Translations under genes and position numbers: made by a program
NCBI GenBank assembly: GCA_045587785.1
Contig: JAZNDA010000048.1
Location: 1 to 14,699 of the forward strand
Direction: 5' to 3'
From: RGIG8775 sp045587785
Lineage (GTDB): Bacteria > Bacillota > Clostridia > Oscillospirales > CAG-272
Length of the DNA stretch: 14,699 nucleotides
Notes under the pieces: model-generated
The model's database searches: none
Seen by the model: only the letters and a program-made list of their open reading frames with translations
What the model was told of the DNA's origin: nothing
Shown: in pieces, positions 7,793 to 14,389 of the stretch
How positions within the stretch are numbered: the stretch's first letter is position 1
How the letters are laid out: each line of letters starts with the position of its first letter

Positions 7793-8161
7793 TTACTTGA
7801 CGTTCCAGGCGTTTTTGCCGCCTACTCTTTTAAAGGAAACCACGCGGAATCCGCTCGCGGATGCCTGTCCACCCTCGGAAGCGAGAACCACCGAAATAGC
7901 GGCGGTAATAGCGGCAACCAATGCGCCGTCATCAGTCACGGCAACCGGCTGAGGGTCGGACACAACAACGGGTGTCTGCGGTTCGATAGGCTTTTCGATC
8001 TTCTCTGCCTTCTTGCAAACAAAGAACCTCTCCATGATCTTCAAAGCGATCATAAGAACCGTAAGAACCAGGAACACCATCACCATGCCCTTGACAAGCA
8101 TGATGAGCGCATCCATAGCGCGTTCACTAAAAGGAGGCGCCACATAGGCTAATACATTCAT
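7793..8161 (-). CDS. oadG: OadG-like gamma subunit of the sodium-pump decarboxylase
   Basis: The protein is 122 residues long when started at the ATG at 8159-8161, which has AGGAGGG 6 nt upstream. The frame stays open further upstream, but that part overlaps the preceding gene and has no RBS. One membrane helix (about residues 17-43, ALIMLVKGMVMVFLVLTVLMIALK split across the boundary) is followed by a charged, Pro-rich linker. The conserved C-terminal stretch (DDGALVAAITAAISVVLAS, ending in AWNVK) is seen in Clostridia OadG proteins. The subunit anchors the carboxyltransferase and assembles the complex. It starts 14 nt after the stop of the 12S-like gene. Confidence 0.85.
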   Translation of the reverse strand: MNVLAYVAPPFSERAMDALIMLVKGMVMVFLVLTVLMIALKIMERFFVCKKAEKIEKPIEPQTPVVVSDPQPVAVTDDGALVAAITAAISVVLASEGGQASASGFRVVSFKRVGGKNAWNVK

Positions 8162-8175
8162 GTTCTTCCCTCCTA

Positions 8176-9528
8176 TCAAAGAGGCATATTGACGTGCTTG
8201 CGTTCGGGCTTGGTCTGTGCCTTGGAGAACAGCATACCGAGTGCGGCACAAATTCTCTGGCGAAGCTCCTCGTCCGCGATCACATCGTCGATCTCGCCCT
8301 TCTCAGCCGCATCCACGGGAGAAGCGCACTTTTCTTTCCATTCTTTCTCAAGATCCTCACGGCTCTTTTCTGCCGTGATCTTATCGTTCCAAGCAAACGC
8401 GACTGCCGCGCTGGGAGCAAGCACGCTGATAGCCGCACCTTCAAGCGCAAACGCAACGTCCGCACCAACGGATCTGGAGCCCATCAAGGTATATGCCGCG
8501 CCGTACGCCTTGCCCAAAACCACAGTAACCTTTGCGTTCTTGGAAGAGGTATAGGCAAACGCGAGCTTGGCAAGCTCGGCGGCAAAAGGAGCCGCCTCAG
8601 CACCCTTCTCGGAAGCTACACCCTCGGAATCCACAAGCGTAACAAGCGGAATATTAAAGCTGTCACAAAGTGCAACAAACTTAGCCGCCTTTCTTGCGCC
8701 CTTTGCCGTGATATCACCGTGAGCGAATACAACGCCGCTCGTAATACCGCCAAATGCCGCAAAGCCGACCGTCATCTCGGGCGCATATGCCGCATAAAGC
8801 GCCGTGAATTTACCGCAATCGGCAAGAGTGGCAAGCAATGCATCGGGCTCAAGTCCCGATACCGCTACTGTTCTGTTAAGATCATCTTCATTAACTTCAA
8901 GCACCGCACCGTCAGCATTGTTAGCAGGCAGAAGTGCGATCAGCTCCTTGACCTTGGCTGCCGCATCCTCCTCGTTGTCCGCCACAAGAGCGGCAATACC
9001 GTTTTCAGCTGTCGCATCGGCACCCGCATCCTCACCCGTAAGAGAGGGAGCATTCACGTAGAACTTGGACTTATCCTTAACCGTGATAACAAAATCATAC
9101 ATAGCCGCCGCCATAGCAGACATGCCCGCGCAAACACCGGAAACCACGGCGATCTGAGGAATAATACCCGAAGCCTCGGACACGCACTTCATCATTCTGC
9201 CGTAGCTCGAAAGAGCCGCAGAGCCTTCAAAAATAAGTGCTCCCGCGCTGTCAAGCATAGCAACCACGGGTGCGCCGTTTGTGATTGCCATTTCATACAG
9301 CTTTTCAATTTTTCTTGCGTGGACCTCATCGATCGCACCCTTCATTCGGTCGCTGTCCTGTGCAAAGGCAAAAACCAATCTGCCGTCAATTGCGCCGTAA
9401 CCCGAAACAACGCCCTCGTACTCCTCGGGCTTACTGCTTCTTCGTACGAAGGAACCAATCTCTACGAAGGTTCCTGCATCAAAAAGCGCAGTGATCTTGT
9501 TTAACCCTTGCGTGCTTTTCTTCTCCAT
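8176..9528 (-). CDS. Acyl-CoA carboxyltransferase, 12S/MmdA-like, divergent
   Basis: The protein is 450 residues long, with two crotonase-like halves as in the propionyl-CoA carboxylase beta/MmdA/transcarboxylase-12S family (usually about 510-520 aa). The N half shows EVHARKIEKLYEMAITNGAP, DSAGALIFEGSAALSSYG and SGVCAGMSAMAAAMYDF. The C half shows AARFxxxCDSFNIPLVTLVD-type residues (KAAKFVALCDSFNIPLVTLVD, split here), then LGKAYGAAYTLMGSRSVGAD. Compared with the family, DSGGAR reads DSAGAL, KAYGGAY reads KAYGAAY, and the PGFLPG loop is replaced by a charged segment. The acyl-CoA substrate is therefore uncertain. It is the first gene of the operon, with GGAGG 7 nt before the ATG. Confidence 0.85.
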   Translation of the reverse strand: MEKKSTQGLNKITALFDAGTFVEIGSFVRRSSKPEEYEGVVSGYGAIDGRLVFAFAQDSDRMKGAIDEVHARKIEKLYEMAITNGAPVVAMLDSAGALIFEGSAALSSYGRMMKCVSEASGIIPQIAVVSGVCAGMSAMAAAMYDFVITVKDKSKFYVNAPSLTGEDAGADATAENGIAALVADNEEDAAAKVKELIALLPANNADGAVLEVNEDDLNRTVAVSGLEPDALLATLADCGKFTALYAAYAPEMTVGFAAFGGITSGVVFAHGDITAKGARKAAKFVALCDSFNIPLVTLVDSEGVASEKGAEAAPFAAELAKLAFAYTSSKNAKVTVVLGKAYGAAYTLMGSRSVGADVAFALEGAAISVLAPSAAVAFAWNDKITAEKSREDLEKEWKEKCASPVDAAEKGEIDDVIADEELRQRICAALGMLFSKAQTKPERKHVNMPL

Positions 9529-9611
9529 AAAGTAGCCTCCAAATCATTTGTTATTTTGGCAAAAATTTCGGTTTTTTTATCAAAATGCCAACTCTACCCC
9601 AATTATAATTT

Positions 9612-9640
9612 ATCATATCATATTACGCAACATTTGTCAA
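9612..9640 (-). promoter_or_regulatory. Promoter of the decarboxylase operon
   Basis: On the minus strand a perfect TTGACA (9635-9640), a 17-nt spacer and TATGAT (9612-9617) form a strong sigma-A promoter. The predicted start is near 9604, giving a leader of about 75 nt before the 12S-like gene. Repeated TGCCAA/TTGGCA half-sites and two copies of TTTTTTATCAAA flank it (see findings). Confidence 0.8.
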
Positions 9641-9690
9641 CCGCATTTTGAAAACTCTGCCAACTTTTTTATCAAACATATTATATAACA

Positions 9691-9725
9691 AAAATGAGCC
9701 AAGGCATACAGCCTCGGCTCATTTT
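9691..9725 (-). terminator. Rho-independent terminator of htpG
   Basis: A 15-bp stem (9691-9705 with 9711-9725, one G-U wobble on the minus strand) has a 5-nt loop and is followed on the minus strand by TTTTTG. It lies 16 nt after the htpG stop codon. Confidence 0.85.
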
Positions 9726-9740
9726 AAAATATTTACCGTT

Positions 9741-11636
9741 TTATTTAAGCATCAGATCGCAGACGAGCGATGCAAGCTCTGTGGGATTTTCAACCGAAAG
9801 ACCGCTGACAAGACGTGCATTGGCATAAAGGATCTTACTGTACTTTGCAAGCGCATCCTTATCGGACTCATAAAGCGTCCTCAGTTTTTCGGTGATCGGA
9901 TGGGAGAGATTCAACTCCAGCACAAGCTCCGCTTTGATAGCATGCTCCCCTACACCGGGCATCTTATTCAGTGTTTTCTCCATGGTCACCGAGATCTCGC
10001 CCTCACTGGAAAGGCAGGCGGGATGCTCCTTCAATGTGCCCGTAAATCTGACACTGTGAACGGTTTCACCAATGCTCTCCTTGATGAATTCAAGCATTTC
10101 CTTTTCATCTTCGTTATGTTTTTTCAATACTTCCTTTTCCTCGTCGCCCACAAGATCAAGATTTTCCTTGCAAACGTTAAGGAATTCCTTATCATCATAG
10201 GTGCGCAGAATCTGAAGTGCAAATTCATCCACGTCCTCGGTCAGATACAGCACCTCATAATTTTTGGCAAGCACTGCCTCGACCTGTGGCAACAGTGCGA
10301 TCCGCTCCACGCTATCACCCGTAGCATAGTAAATCTTCTTTTGATCTTCGCCCATACCAGAAACGTATTCCTTCAGTGTGACAAGCTTGTTCTCTCCCGA
10401 GGACTTGAACATGATCAGATCCTGCAAAGTGGTCTTATGCATGCCGTAATCGCTGTAAACGCCCCATTTGAGCTGCGTGCCGAACGCCGCATAGAATTTT
10501 TCGTAATTCTCACGCTCATTTTCCAGCATTTTTTTGAGTTCGGACGCGATCTTCTTTTCCACAGACTTGGCAATAGCCTTGAGCTGTCTGTCCTGCTGAA
10601 GCATTTCTCTCGAAATGTTCAACGAAAGATCGGAGGAATCCACAAGTCCTTTGACAAACCCGAAATAATCAGGCAAAAGATCCTTGCACTTATCCATGAT
10701 CAGCACACCGCTGGAATAAAGCTGAAGTCCCTTTTCAAACTCACGGCTGTAATAATCAAACGGAGCGTGCGCGGGAATGAACATCATGGCTTCAAAATTG
10801 ATACCGCCCTCTGCCTTTTGGCGAATGGTCTTGAGCGGAGCTTCAAAATCATAATATTTTTCTTTATAGAAATTACCGTATTGCTCGTCGGTCACCTCTG
10901 CGGCGGGTTTCTTCCAAAGAGGAATCATGCTGTTAAAGGTCTCATCCTCTATCACAGTTTCATATTCATCCGTCGAGCCTTCTTTCAGCTTTTCATTTGA
11001 TGTCATCATACGGATGGGATAGCGGATATAGTCGCTGTATTTCTTGACCAGCATACGGAGCTCGTATTCCTCAAGATACCCCGAATACTTTTCATCCTCG
11101 GTATCAGCCTTCAGGTGCAGTGTGATCACCGTACCCTCCCCTGCCTTATCGCAAGGACGAACGGTATAGCCGTCGGCCCCCTCAGACTCCCATACGTAAG
11201 CCTCATCAGAGCCGTGCGCGCGGCTTTCCACCGTGATTTTGTCGGCAACCATAAACGCAGAATAGAAGCCAACACCAAACTGTCCGATGATATCAATATC
11301 CTGCTTATCCTTATTGTCGGGGTTATTTTTGAAGTCAAACGAGCCGCTCTTGGCGATCACACCAAGATTGTTTTCAAGATCTTCCTTGGTCATACCGCAA
11401 CCGTTATCGGCAATCGTAAGCGTGCGCGCCTCCTTATTGGGGGTCAATCGGATCTCATAATCCTCACGGGCTTTGCCCACCGTGCTGTCGGTAAGCGAGC
11501 AAAAATAGCTCTTGTCAATCGCATCGCTCGCATTGGAGATCAGCTCGCGCAGAAAGATCTCCTTGTTAGTATAGATGGAGTTGACCATCATATCAAGTAA
11601 TTTTTTTGATTCGGTTTTGAATTGTTTTTTTGCCAT
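9741..11636 (-). CDS. htpG: Molecular chaperone HtpG (Hsp90)
   Basis: The protein is 631 residues long, the usual size for bacterial Hsp90. The N-terminal GHKL ATPase domain shows NKEIFLRELISNASDAID with catalytic Glu31 and Mg-binding Asn35. It also shows DNGCGM, NLGVIAKSGS and IGQFGVGFYSAFMVADK (lid and phosphate loop), and GTVITLHLK. The middle client-binding domain and the C-terminal dimerisation domain follow without a break. It is an ATP-driven cytosolic chaperone for stress and protein maturation. It has its own strong promoter (11662-11690) and no CIRCE element, which suggests it is not under HrcA control. The RBS is GAGGTG, 6 nt before the ATG. The upstream lipoprotein gene has no visible terminator, so read-through is possible. 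Confidence 0.97.
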   Translation of the reverse strand: MAKKQFKTESKKLLDMMVNSIYTNKEIFLRELISNASDAIDKSYFCSLTDSTVGKAREDYEIRLTPNKEARTLTIADNGCGMTKEDLENNLGVIAKSGSFDFKNNPDNKDKQDIDIIGQFGVGFYSAFMVADKITVESRAHGSDEAYVWESEGADGYTVRPCDKAGEGTVITLHLKADTEDEKYSGYLEEYELRMLVKKYSDYIRYPIRMMTSNEKLKEGSTDEYETVIEDETFNSMIPLWKKPAAEVTDEQYGNFYKEKYYDFEAPLKTIRQKAEGGINFEAMMFIPAHAPFDYYSREFEKGLQLYSSGVLIMDKCKDLLPDYFGFVKGLVDSSDLSLNISREMLQQDRQLKAIAKSVEKKIASELKKMLENERENYEKFYAAFGTQLKWGVYSDYGMHKTTLQDLIMFKSSGENKLVTLKEYVSGMGEDQKKIYYATGDSVERIALLPQVEAVLAKNYEVLYLTEDVDEFALQILRTYDDKEFLNVCKENLDLVGDEEKEVLKKHNEDEKEMLEFIKESIGETVHSVRFTGTLKEHPACLSSEGEISVTMEKTLNKMPGVGEHAIKAELVLELNLSHPITEKLRTLYESDKDALAKYSKILYANARLVSGLSVENPTELASLVCDLMLK

Positions 11637-11661
11637 ATTTTACACCTCGCTTGTCTTTTTC

Positions 11662-11690
11662 ATTATATACCTTGTAGCAAAATAAGTCAA
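11662..11690 (-). promoter_or_regulatory. Promoter of htpG
   Basis: On the minus strand, TTGACT (11685-11690), a 17-nt spacer and TATAAT (11662-11667). The predicted transcript begins about 20 nt before the ATG. It lies in the 78-nt gap after the lipoprotein gene. Confidence 0.8.
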
Positions 11691-11714
11691 GAAGCAATGA
11701 CGGGATTTAATAGA

Positions 11715-12368
11715 TTATTTACCATTTTCACCACACCGCTTGCATGGCGAATAATTCAAAGCTTCCGCCGCGGCAAGAGAAAGCTTTTGGGGAGCTTTCA
11801 TGTCACTGCAATCGGGTTTTGTGTGATATCTGCTGCCTGACTCGGTCACATAGACATATATAACATCCGCTTCATCGATAACCGTCTCGGTCACAGGTGT
11901 CTCGGTTGTTTCGCCGACCTCAGTCTCGGTCACAGCATCGGTTTCGGGCACGCTTGCATCATAGGTGAAAACCGCATACAAAATACGGATCTTGGCTTCT
12001 TTGGGGTACACCGCCGCCTTTTTAAAATCCGCATCACCGTCCACAAGCACGGCAAGGACCTTATCCTTTTGTATTTCCACCGCTGTAAGCTCACACGGGA
12101 TGATCTCGATATCCGAAAATCCAAGCGAGGTAAACATTTTCACCAGTTCGCCGAGCGAATATACCGCACAATCCTTTGCCCCAAACGTAAGCTCGATCCC
12201 TTTCGGCTCGTCCTTGGTGATCGGCACCTTTTCGTTTATGGATTCTGCGTCCCACTGCGTGGTGGTTTGTGCAGAATAAGACGGTGTCAAGCCCTTTTCT
12301 GCGTTTGCGGTACAAGACGGAAGAAAGCAACTGCTCATGATCAACAATATAAGCAAAAACCGTCTCAC
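11715..12368 (-). CDS. Putative lipoprotein with C-terminal His/Cys (Ada-like) motif
   Basis: The protein is 217 residues long. It starts at a GTG that lies 5 nt after a perfect GGAGGTG. The N-terminus is a lipoprotein signal peptide with lipobox LPSC (Cys19), so the protein should be anchored outside the membrane. Residues of about 20-140 form a folded domain I do not recognise. Next comes a Thr/Glu-rich linker (about 143-165). The C-terminal segment VYVTESGSRYHTKPDCSDM, then SPCKRC, has His182, Cys187, Cys209 and Cys212. That spacing resembles the Ada-like metal-binding motif found at the ends of some secreted nucleases and surface proteins of Firmicutes. A zinc-binding tail is likely, but the function is unknown. 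It lies upstream of htpG. Confidence 0.75.
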   Translation of the reverse strand: MRRFLLILLIMSSCFLPSCTANAEKGLTPSYSAQTTTQWDAESINEKVPITKDEPKGIELTFGAKDCAVYSLGELVKMFTSLGFSDIEIIPCELTAVEIQKDKVLAVLVDGDADFKKAAVYPKEAKIRILYAVFTYDASVPETDAVTETEVGETTETPVTETVIDEADVIYVYVTESGSRYHTKPDCSDMKAPQKLSLAAAEALNYSPCKRCGENGK

Positions 12369-12406
12369 GGAATCACCTCCAAATTCGTTTTGTCATTTAC
12401 AAATGC

Positions 12407-12432
12407 CTCCCGAAGCCATAATAGCTTCGGGA
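12407..12432 (-). other. Stem-loop in the leader of the lipoprotein gene
   Basis: A 10-bp stem, CTCCCGAAGC with GCTTCGGGAG, has a loop of about 6-7 nt. It ends some 40 nt before the GTG start of the lipoprotein gene. On neither strand is it followed by a T-run, so it is not a standard terminator. In the transcript it would sit upstream of the RBS and may affect stability or translation. Confidence 0.6.
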
Positions 12433-12599
12433 GAAAAAATCATGTGTGTCTTTGGTCTTTTACGTCAATTGTCAAGGGGTTACGCCGTCGATGTTATACA
12501 CCACGTCGATCATCTGCTTTTCCCTCTTGCCTACCTCAAAAGTACCTACGTTTTATGCCAATTCACCTACAAATACGACTTGGCATTATAATTGAATTT

Positions 12600-12627
12600 A
12601 TTATATCATCATTTTCCAAAAAAGCAA
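12600..12627 (-). promoter_or_regulatory. Promoter of the lipoprotein gene (long leader)
   Basis: On the minus strand, TTGCTT (12622-12627), a 16-nt spacer and TATAAT (12600-12605). A second TATAAT lies just downstream. The transcript would begin near 12593, leaving a leader of about 225 nt before the GTG. Confidence 0.55.
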
Positions 12628-12708
12628 GAGATTTTTAAAACTTTTCTGACATTTTTCATTTAAAACAGCAGTCCGCAAACAGTAAATATATTTTATGTTT
12701 CGGTCAAC

Positions 12709-12732
12709 GGACAAGATGCATCGGCATACAAT
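12709..12732 (+). promoter_or_regulatory. Candidate sigma-E/sigma-K promoter with SpoIIID-like site for sigK
   Basis: CATACAAT (12725-12732) matches the -10 consensus of mother-cell sigma factors. An AC dinucleotide 16 nt upstream fits the minimal sigma-K -35. GGACAAG (12709-12715) matches the core of the SpoIIID site known from Bacillus subtilis, where SpoIIID activates sigK. The start would be near 12739, 25 nt before the ATG. No vegetative TTGACA/TATAAT pair is seen here on the plus strand. Confidence 0.5.
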
Positions 12733-12763
12733 GAGAGTATACTGATTTTTGGAGGATCCTTTT

Positions 12764-13444
12764 ATGTTTTGGCAGATCTTTTCACTGTTTTCACGCTTTA
12801 CACACCTTCTTCTCGGCATAGGCACACCTCAGAAATTTCCTCCTCCTCTCTCGTCAGACGAAGAAAGAGAGTGCATCGAAAAAACGCTCAAGGGGGATGA
12901 GCAGGCACGCGGAAAGCTGATCCTTCACAATCTGAGGCTGGTCTCTCACATCGTGAGAAAATATTATTCCTCGGGAAATTCAAGTGAGGATCTGGTCTCG
13001 ATCGGCACCATTGGACTTGTCAAAGCCGTAGACAGCTTTTCCCCCGAAAACGGGGCGCATTTTGCCACCTATGCCGCCAAATGTATTCAGAATGAGATAC
13101 TGATGCATTTCCGTTCTCAGAAAAAGTTAGCTCTTGAGGTTTCGCTCGGGGAGACCATCGACGTGGACAGAGACGGAAATCCCCTTACATACAGCGACGT
13201 GATCTGCTCGGATGAAAACGTCAGCGAGGAGGTCGAGCGCAACATTCAGAAAAGCAAAGCTCTTATGCTTGTGGAGACCTTGCTTGATGAGCGCGAAAAG
13301 CAGATCATCATTTTAAGGTACGGGCTGTACGGTCACAAGGCACTTACGCAACGAGAAATCTCGGGACGCCTGGGCATCTCGCGCTCCTACGTCAGCCGAA
13401 TTGAGAAAGGTGCCCTTGCCAAGCTGGCAAAAGCCCTTAAATAA
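12764..13444 (+). CDS. sigK: RNA polymerase sporulation sigma factor sigma-K
   Basis: The protein is 226 residues long, starting at the ATG at 12764 with GGAGG 8 nt upstream. An upstream TTG in the same frame is part of that RBS. A hydrophobic N-terminal segment of about 20 residues (MFWQIFSLFSRFTHLLLGIG) precedes FPPPLSSDEE, matching the inhibitory pro-sequence of sigma-K. Region 2 (HNLRLVSHIVRKYY, DLVSIGTIGLVKAVDSF, FATYAAKCIQNEILMHFR) and region 4 (LDEREKQIIILRYGL, LTQREISGRLGISRSYVSRIEKGAL) are complete. Sigma-K drives late mother-cell sporulation genes (cortex, coat). The gene is intact, with no skin-like interruption. Related sigma factors of the sigma-E/G/F group lack the region 1 pro-sequence pattern seen here. 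Confidence 0.92.
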   Translation: MFWQIFSLFSRFTHLLLGIGTPQKFPPPLSSDEERECIEKTLKGDEQARGKLILHNLRLVSHIVRKYYSSGNSSEDLVSIGTIGLVKAVDSFSPENGAHFATYAAKCIQNEILMHFRSQKKLALEVSLGETIDVDRDGNPLTYSDVICSDENVSEEVERNIQKSKALMLVETLLDEREKQIIILRYGLYGHKALTQREISGRLGISRSYVSRIEKGALAKLAKALK

Positions 13445-13500
13445 TTTCATTCATTTTGTTTTCTCCTTGTCTTTGATGATCGACCTCTGAGCAAAACAAA

Positions 13501-13599
13501 AAAGCCGTTACAAAACGGCACGACAAAACAGAGGTAGCGGCTACCTAATTTTTTCGTACTCGCTATGTAACGGCTTTCGCCAAAGGTGCTTTCCTTTGG
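13501..13599 (-). terminator. Compact inverted-repeat/terminator element between sigK and the surface-protein operon
   Basis: In minus-strand order there is a hairpin CCAAAGG/CCTTTGG (13580-13599) and then AAAGCCGTTACA (13566-13577). Next is a 6-bp hairpin with a 3-nt loop, AGGTAG/CTACCT (13532-13546). The last part is a terminator hairpin GCCGTT-TTGT-AACGGC (13504-13519) followed by TTTTTTG. The first arm AAAGCCGTTACA is also the exact inverse of 13501-13512, so the outer arms can pair over 12 bp. As read on the minus strand it is a convincing rho-independent terminator for the surface-protein operon. On the plus strand it may weakly end sigK. The terminal inverted repeats give it a MITE-like look as well. 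Confidence 0.7.
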
Positions 13600-13606
13600 A
13601 TAATAT

Positions 13607-13738
13607 TCAGTTGTTAATTTTATAAGTATACGCTATGTAACTATGTACGTAAGAAGGCTTGTCCGAACGTCCGATGACCTCTAATTTACCGAAACGGCGA
13701 CCGATCAAATTTTCTTTTGTTGGTAAAGCTCTTGCCAT
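13607..13738 (-). CDS. Short ORF resembling the N-terminus of phage-type AP2/HNH proteins (truncated)
   Basis: This is a 43-codon ORF with an ATG only 2 nt after the stop of the SipW-type gene. Residues NLIGRRFGKLEVIGRS match the conserved opening (N-L-hydrophobic-G-x-R-F-G-x-L-x-V-I) of the phage and mobile AP2-domain/HNH endonuclease-like proteins. Those proteins then continue with a W-x-C-x-C-D-C-G segment. Here the match ends after about 27 residues, and the tail (HSYIAYTYKINN) is unlike the family. No continuation is found in the other two frames. The RBS is poor (GAGG about 14 nt upstream). It is either a decayed fragment or a small protein co-transcribed with the surface-protein genes. 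Confidence 0.5.
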   Translation of the reverse strand: MARALPTKENLIGRRFGKLEVIGRSDKPSYVHSYIAYTYKINN

Positions 13739-13740
13739 AA

Positions 13741-14346
13741 TTATTCCGCAACCTCGGGTGAAGATTCCTTGGCTTCGACGGTTTCGGATGTCGGCGTTGT
13801 GTCTGTCGCGTTCGTAGGTTCCGTTTGTGTAGGCGTTATAACAAGTGTCGAGGGATCCGTCTCTTTACAATCCAAATAATACAGACCATTCGCAAAATCT
13901 CGTTCGCTTTGACTTGATGTACCCCAACAAGGCATTATTTCCACAATCGTTGTTTCATCTGAAATTTGCAGGGTAAATTCAATTTCACCGGAAATTTGGA
14001 TCTGCTCTGTATAATAATCTTTACCATTGATATTCAAAATGCAATAAGCGGTTTCTGCCGTACCCGTTGCGGTAAGTTTAATTGTGTATGCTATACCCTT
14101 ATAAAAAATATATTTTCCATCAGTAGGTTCCACGGGGGCATTGCCACTTGTGACCGATACGGATACATAGCAATTGGCAGATTTTATGTTATTATAAGAG
14201 GAAGTGACATCCTCGCTGAACCACGCCAACGTGACAGAACAGAGCGCAACAACACAAAGCAAAATACTTAATACGGAAATTGTTATGCTTTGTGAAAACG
14301 CCTTTTCGGTTATTTTTTTGTCTTTGCAGTCAAAAAAGTTTTTCAA
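13741..14346 (-). CDS. SipW-cognate/CalY-TasA-type secreted protein
   Basis: The start is a TTG at 14344-14346 that follows GAGGAGG with 7 nt spacing. The frame is open up to a GTG at 14406, but that has no RBS. The resulting protein has 201 residues. A membrane-spanning signal at about residues 21-41 leads into LAWFSEDVTSSYNNIKSA, the signature of SipW-dependent (camelysin/TasA-type) secreted proteins. In Bacillus these build biofilm matrix fibres or are surface proteases. A beta-rich domain follows to about residue 165. The last ~35 residues are Thr/Pro/Glu-rich with no sorting motif. No SipW peptidase is in the window. The function as a fibre or surface protein is inferred from the signal alone. 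Confidence 0.75.
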   Translation of the reverse strand: MKNFFDCKDKKITEKAFSQSITISVLSILLCVVALCSVTLAWFSEDVTSSYNNIKSANCYVSVSVTSGNAPVEPTDGKYIFYKGIAYTIKLTATGTAETAYCILNINGKDYYTEQIQISGEIEFTLQISDETTIVEIMPCWGTSSQSERDFANGLYYLDCKETDPSTLVITPTQTEPTNATDTTPTSETVEAKESSPEVAE

Positions 14347-14389
14347 GAGTTTTCCTCCTCTCGGGTATTTATCTAAAGGTTTATATTTT

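Larger units (their letters stand above)
12369..12763. other. Divergent intergenic region between the lipoprotein gene and sigK
   Basis: This 395-bp stretch has no convincing gene. It holds the long leader of the lipoprotein gene on the minus strand (about 12593 to 12369) with a strong hairpin near its end, an inverted repeat ATGCCAA/TTGGCAT (12555-12586), a minus-strand promoter (12600-12627) and the sigK promoter region (about 12709-12740). An open frame on the minus strand between a TAA near 12552 and a TGA near 12475 (26 codons, containing the sequence KQMIDVVYNIDGVTP) looks protein-like. It could be a leader peptide or a gene remnant. Confidence 0.5.

Noticed and set aside
9648..11000. 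Long plus-strand open frame of 450 codons opposite htpG
   Set aside because: It is the antisense shadow of the well-supported htpG gene, has no RBS, and its sequence does not resemble a protein family. The same applies to the long plus frames at 8194-9504 and 6259-7338.
11637..11714. CIRCE/HrcA operator upstream of htpG
   Set aside because: No TTAGCACTC-N9-GAGTGCTAA or close variant is present between the lipoprotein gene and htpG.
115..12535. Shared 14-mer TTCCCTCTTGCCTA near the left edge and at about 12520
   Set aside because: The flanks diverge at once and such a match is near chance expectation for the window length.
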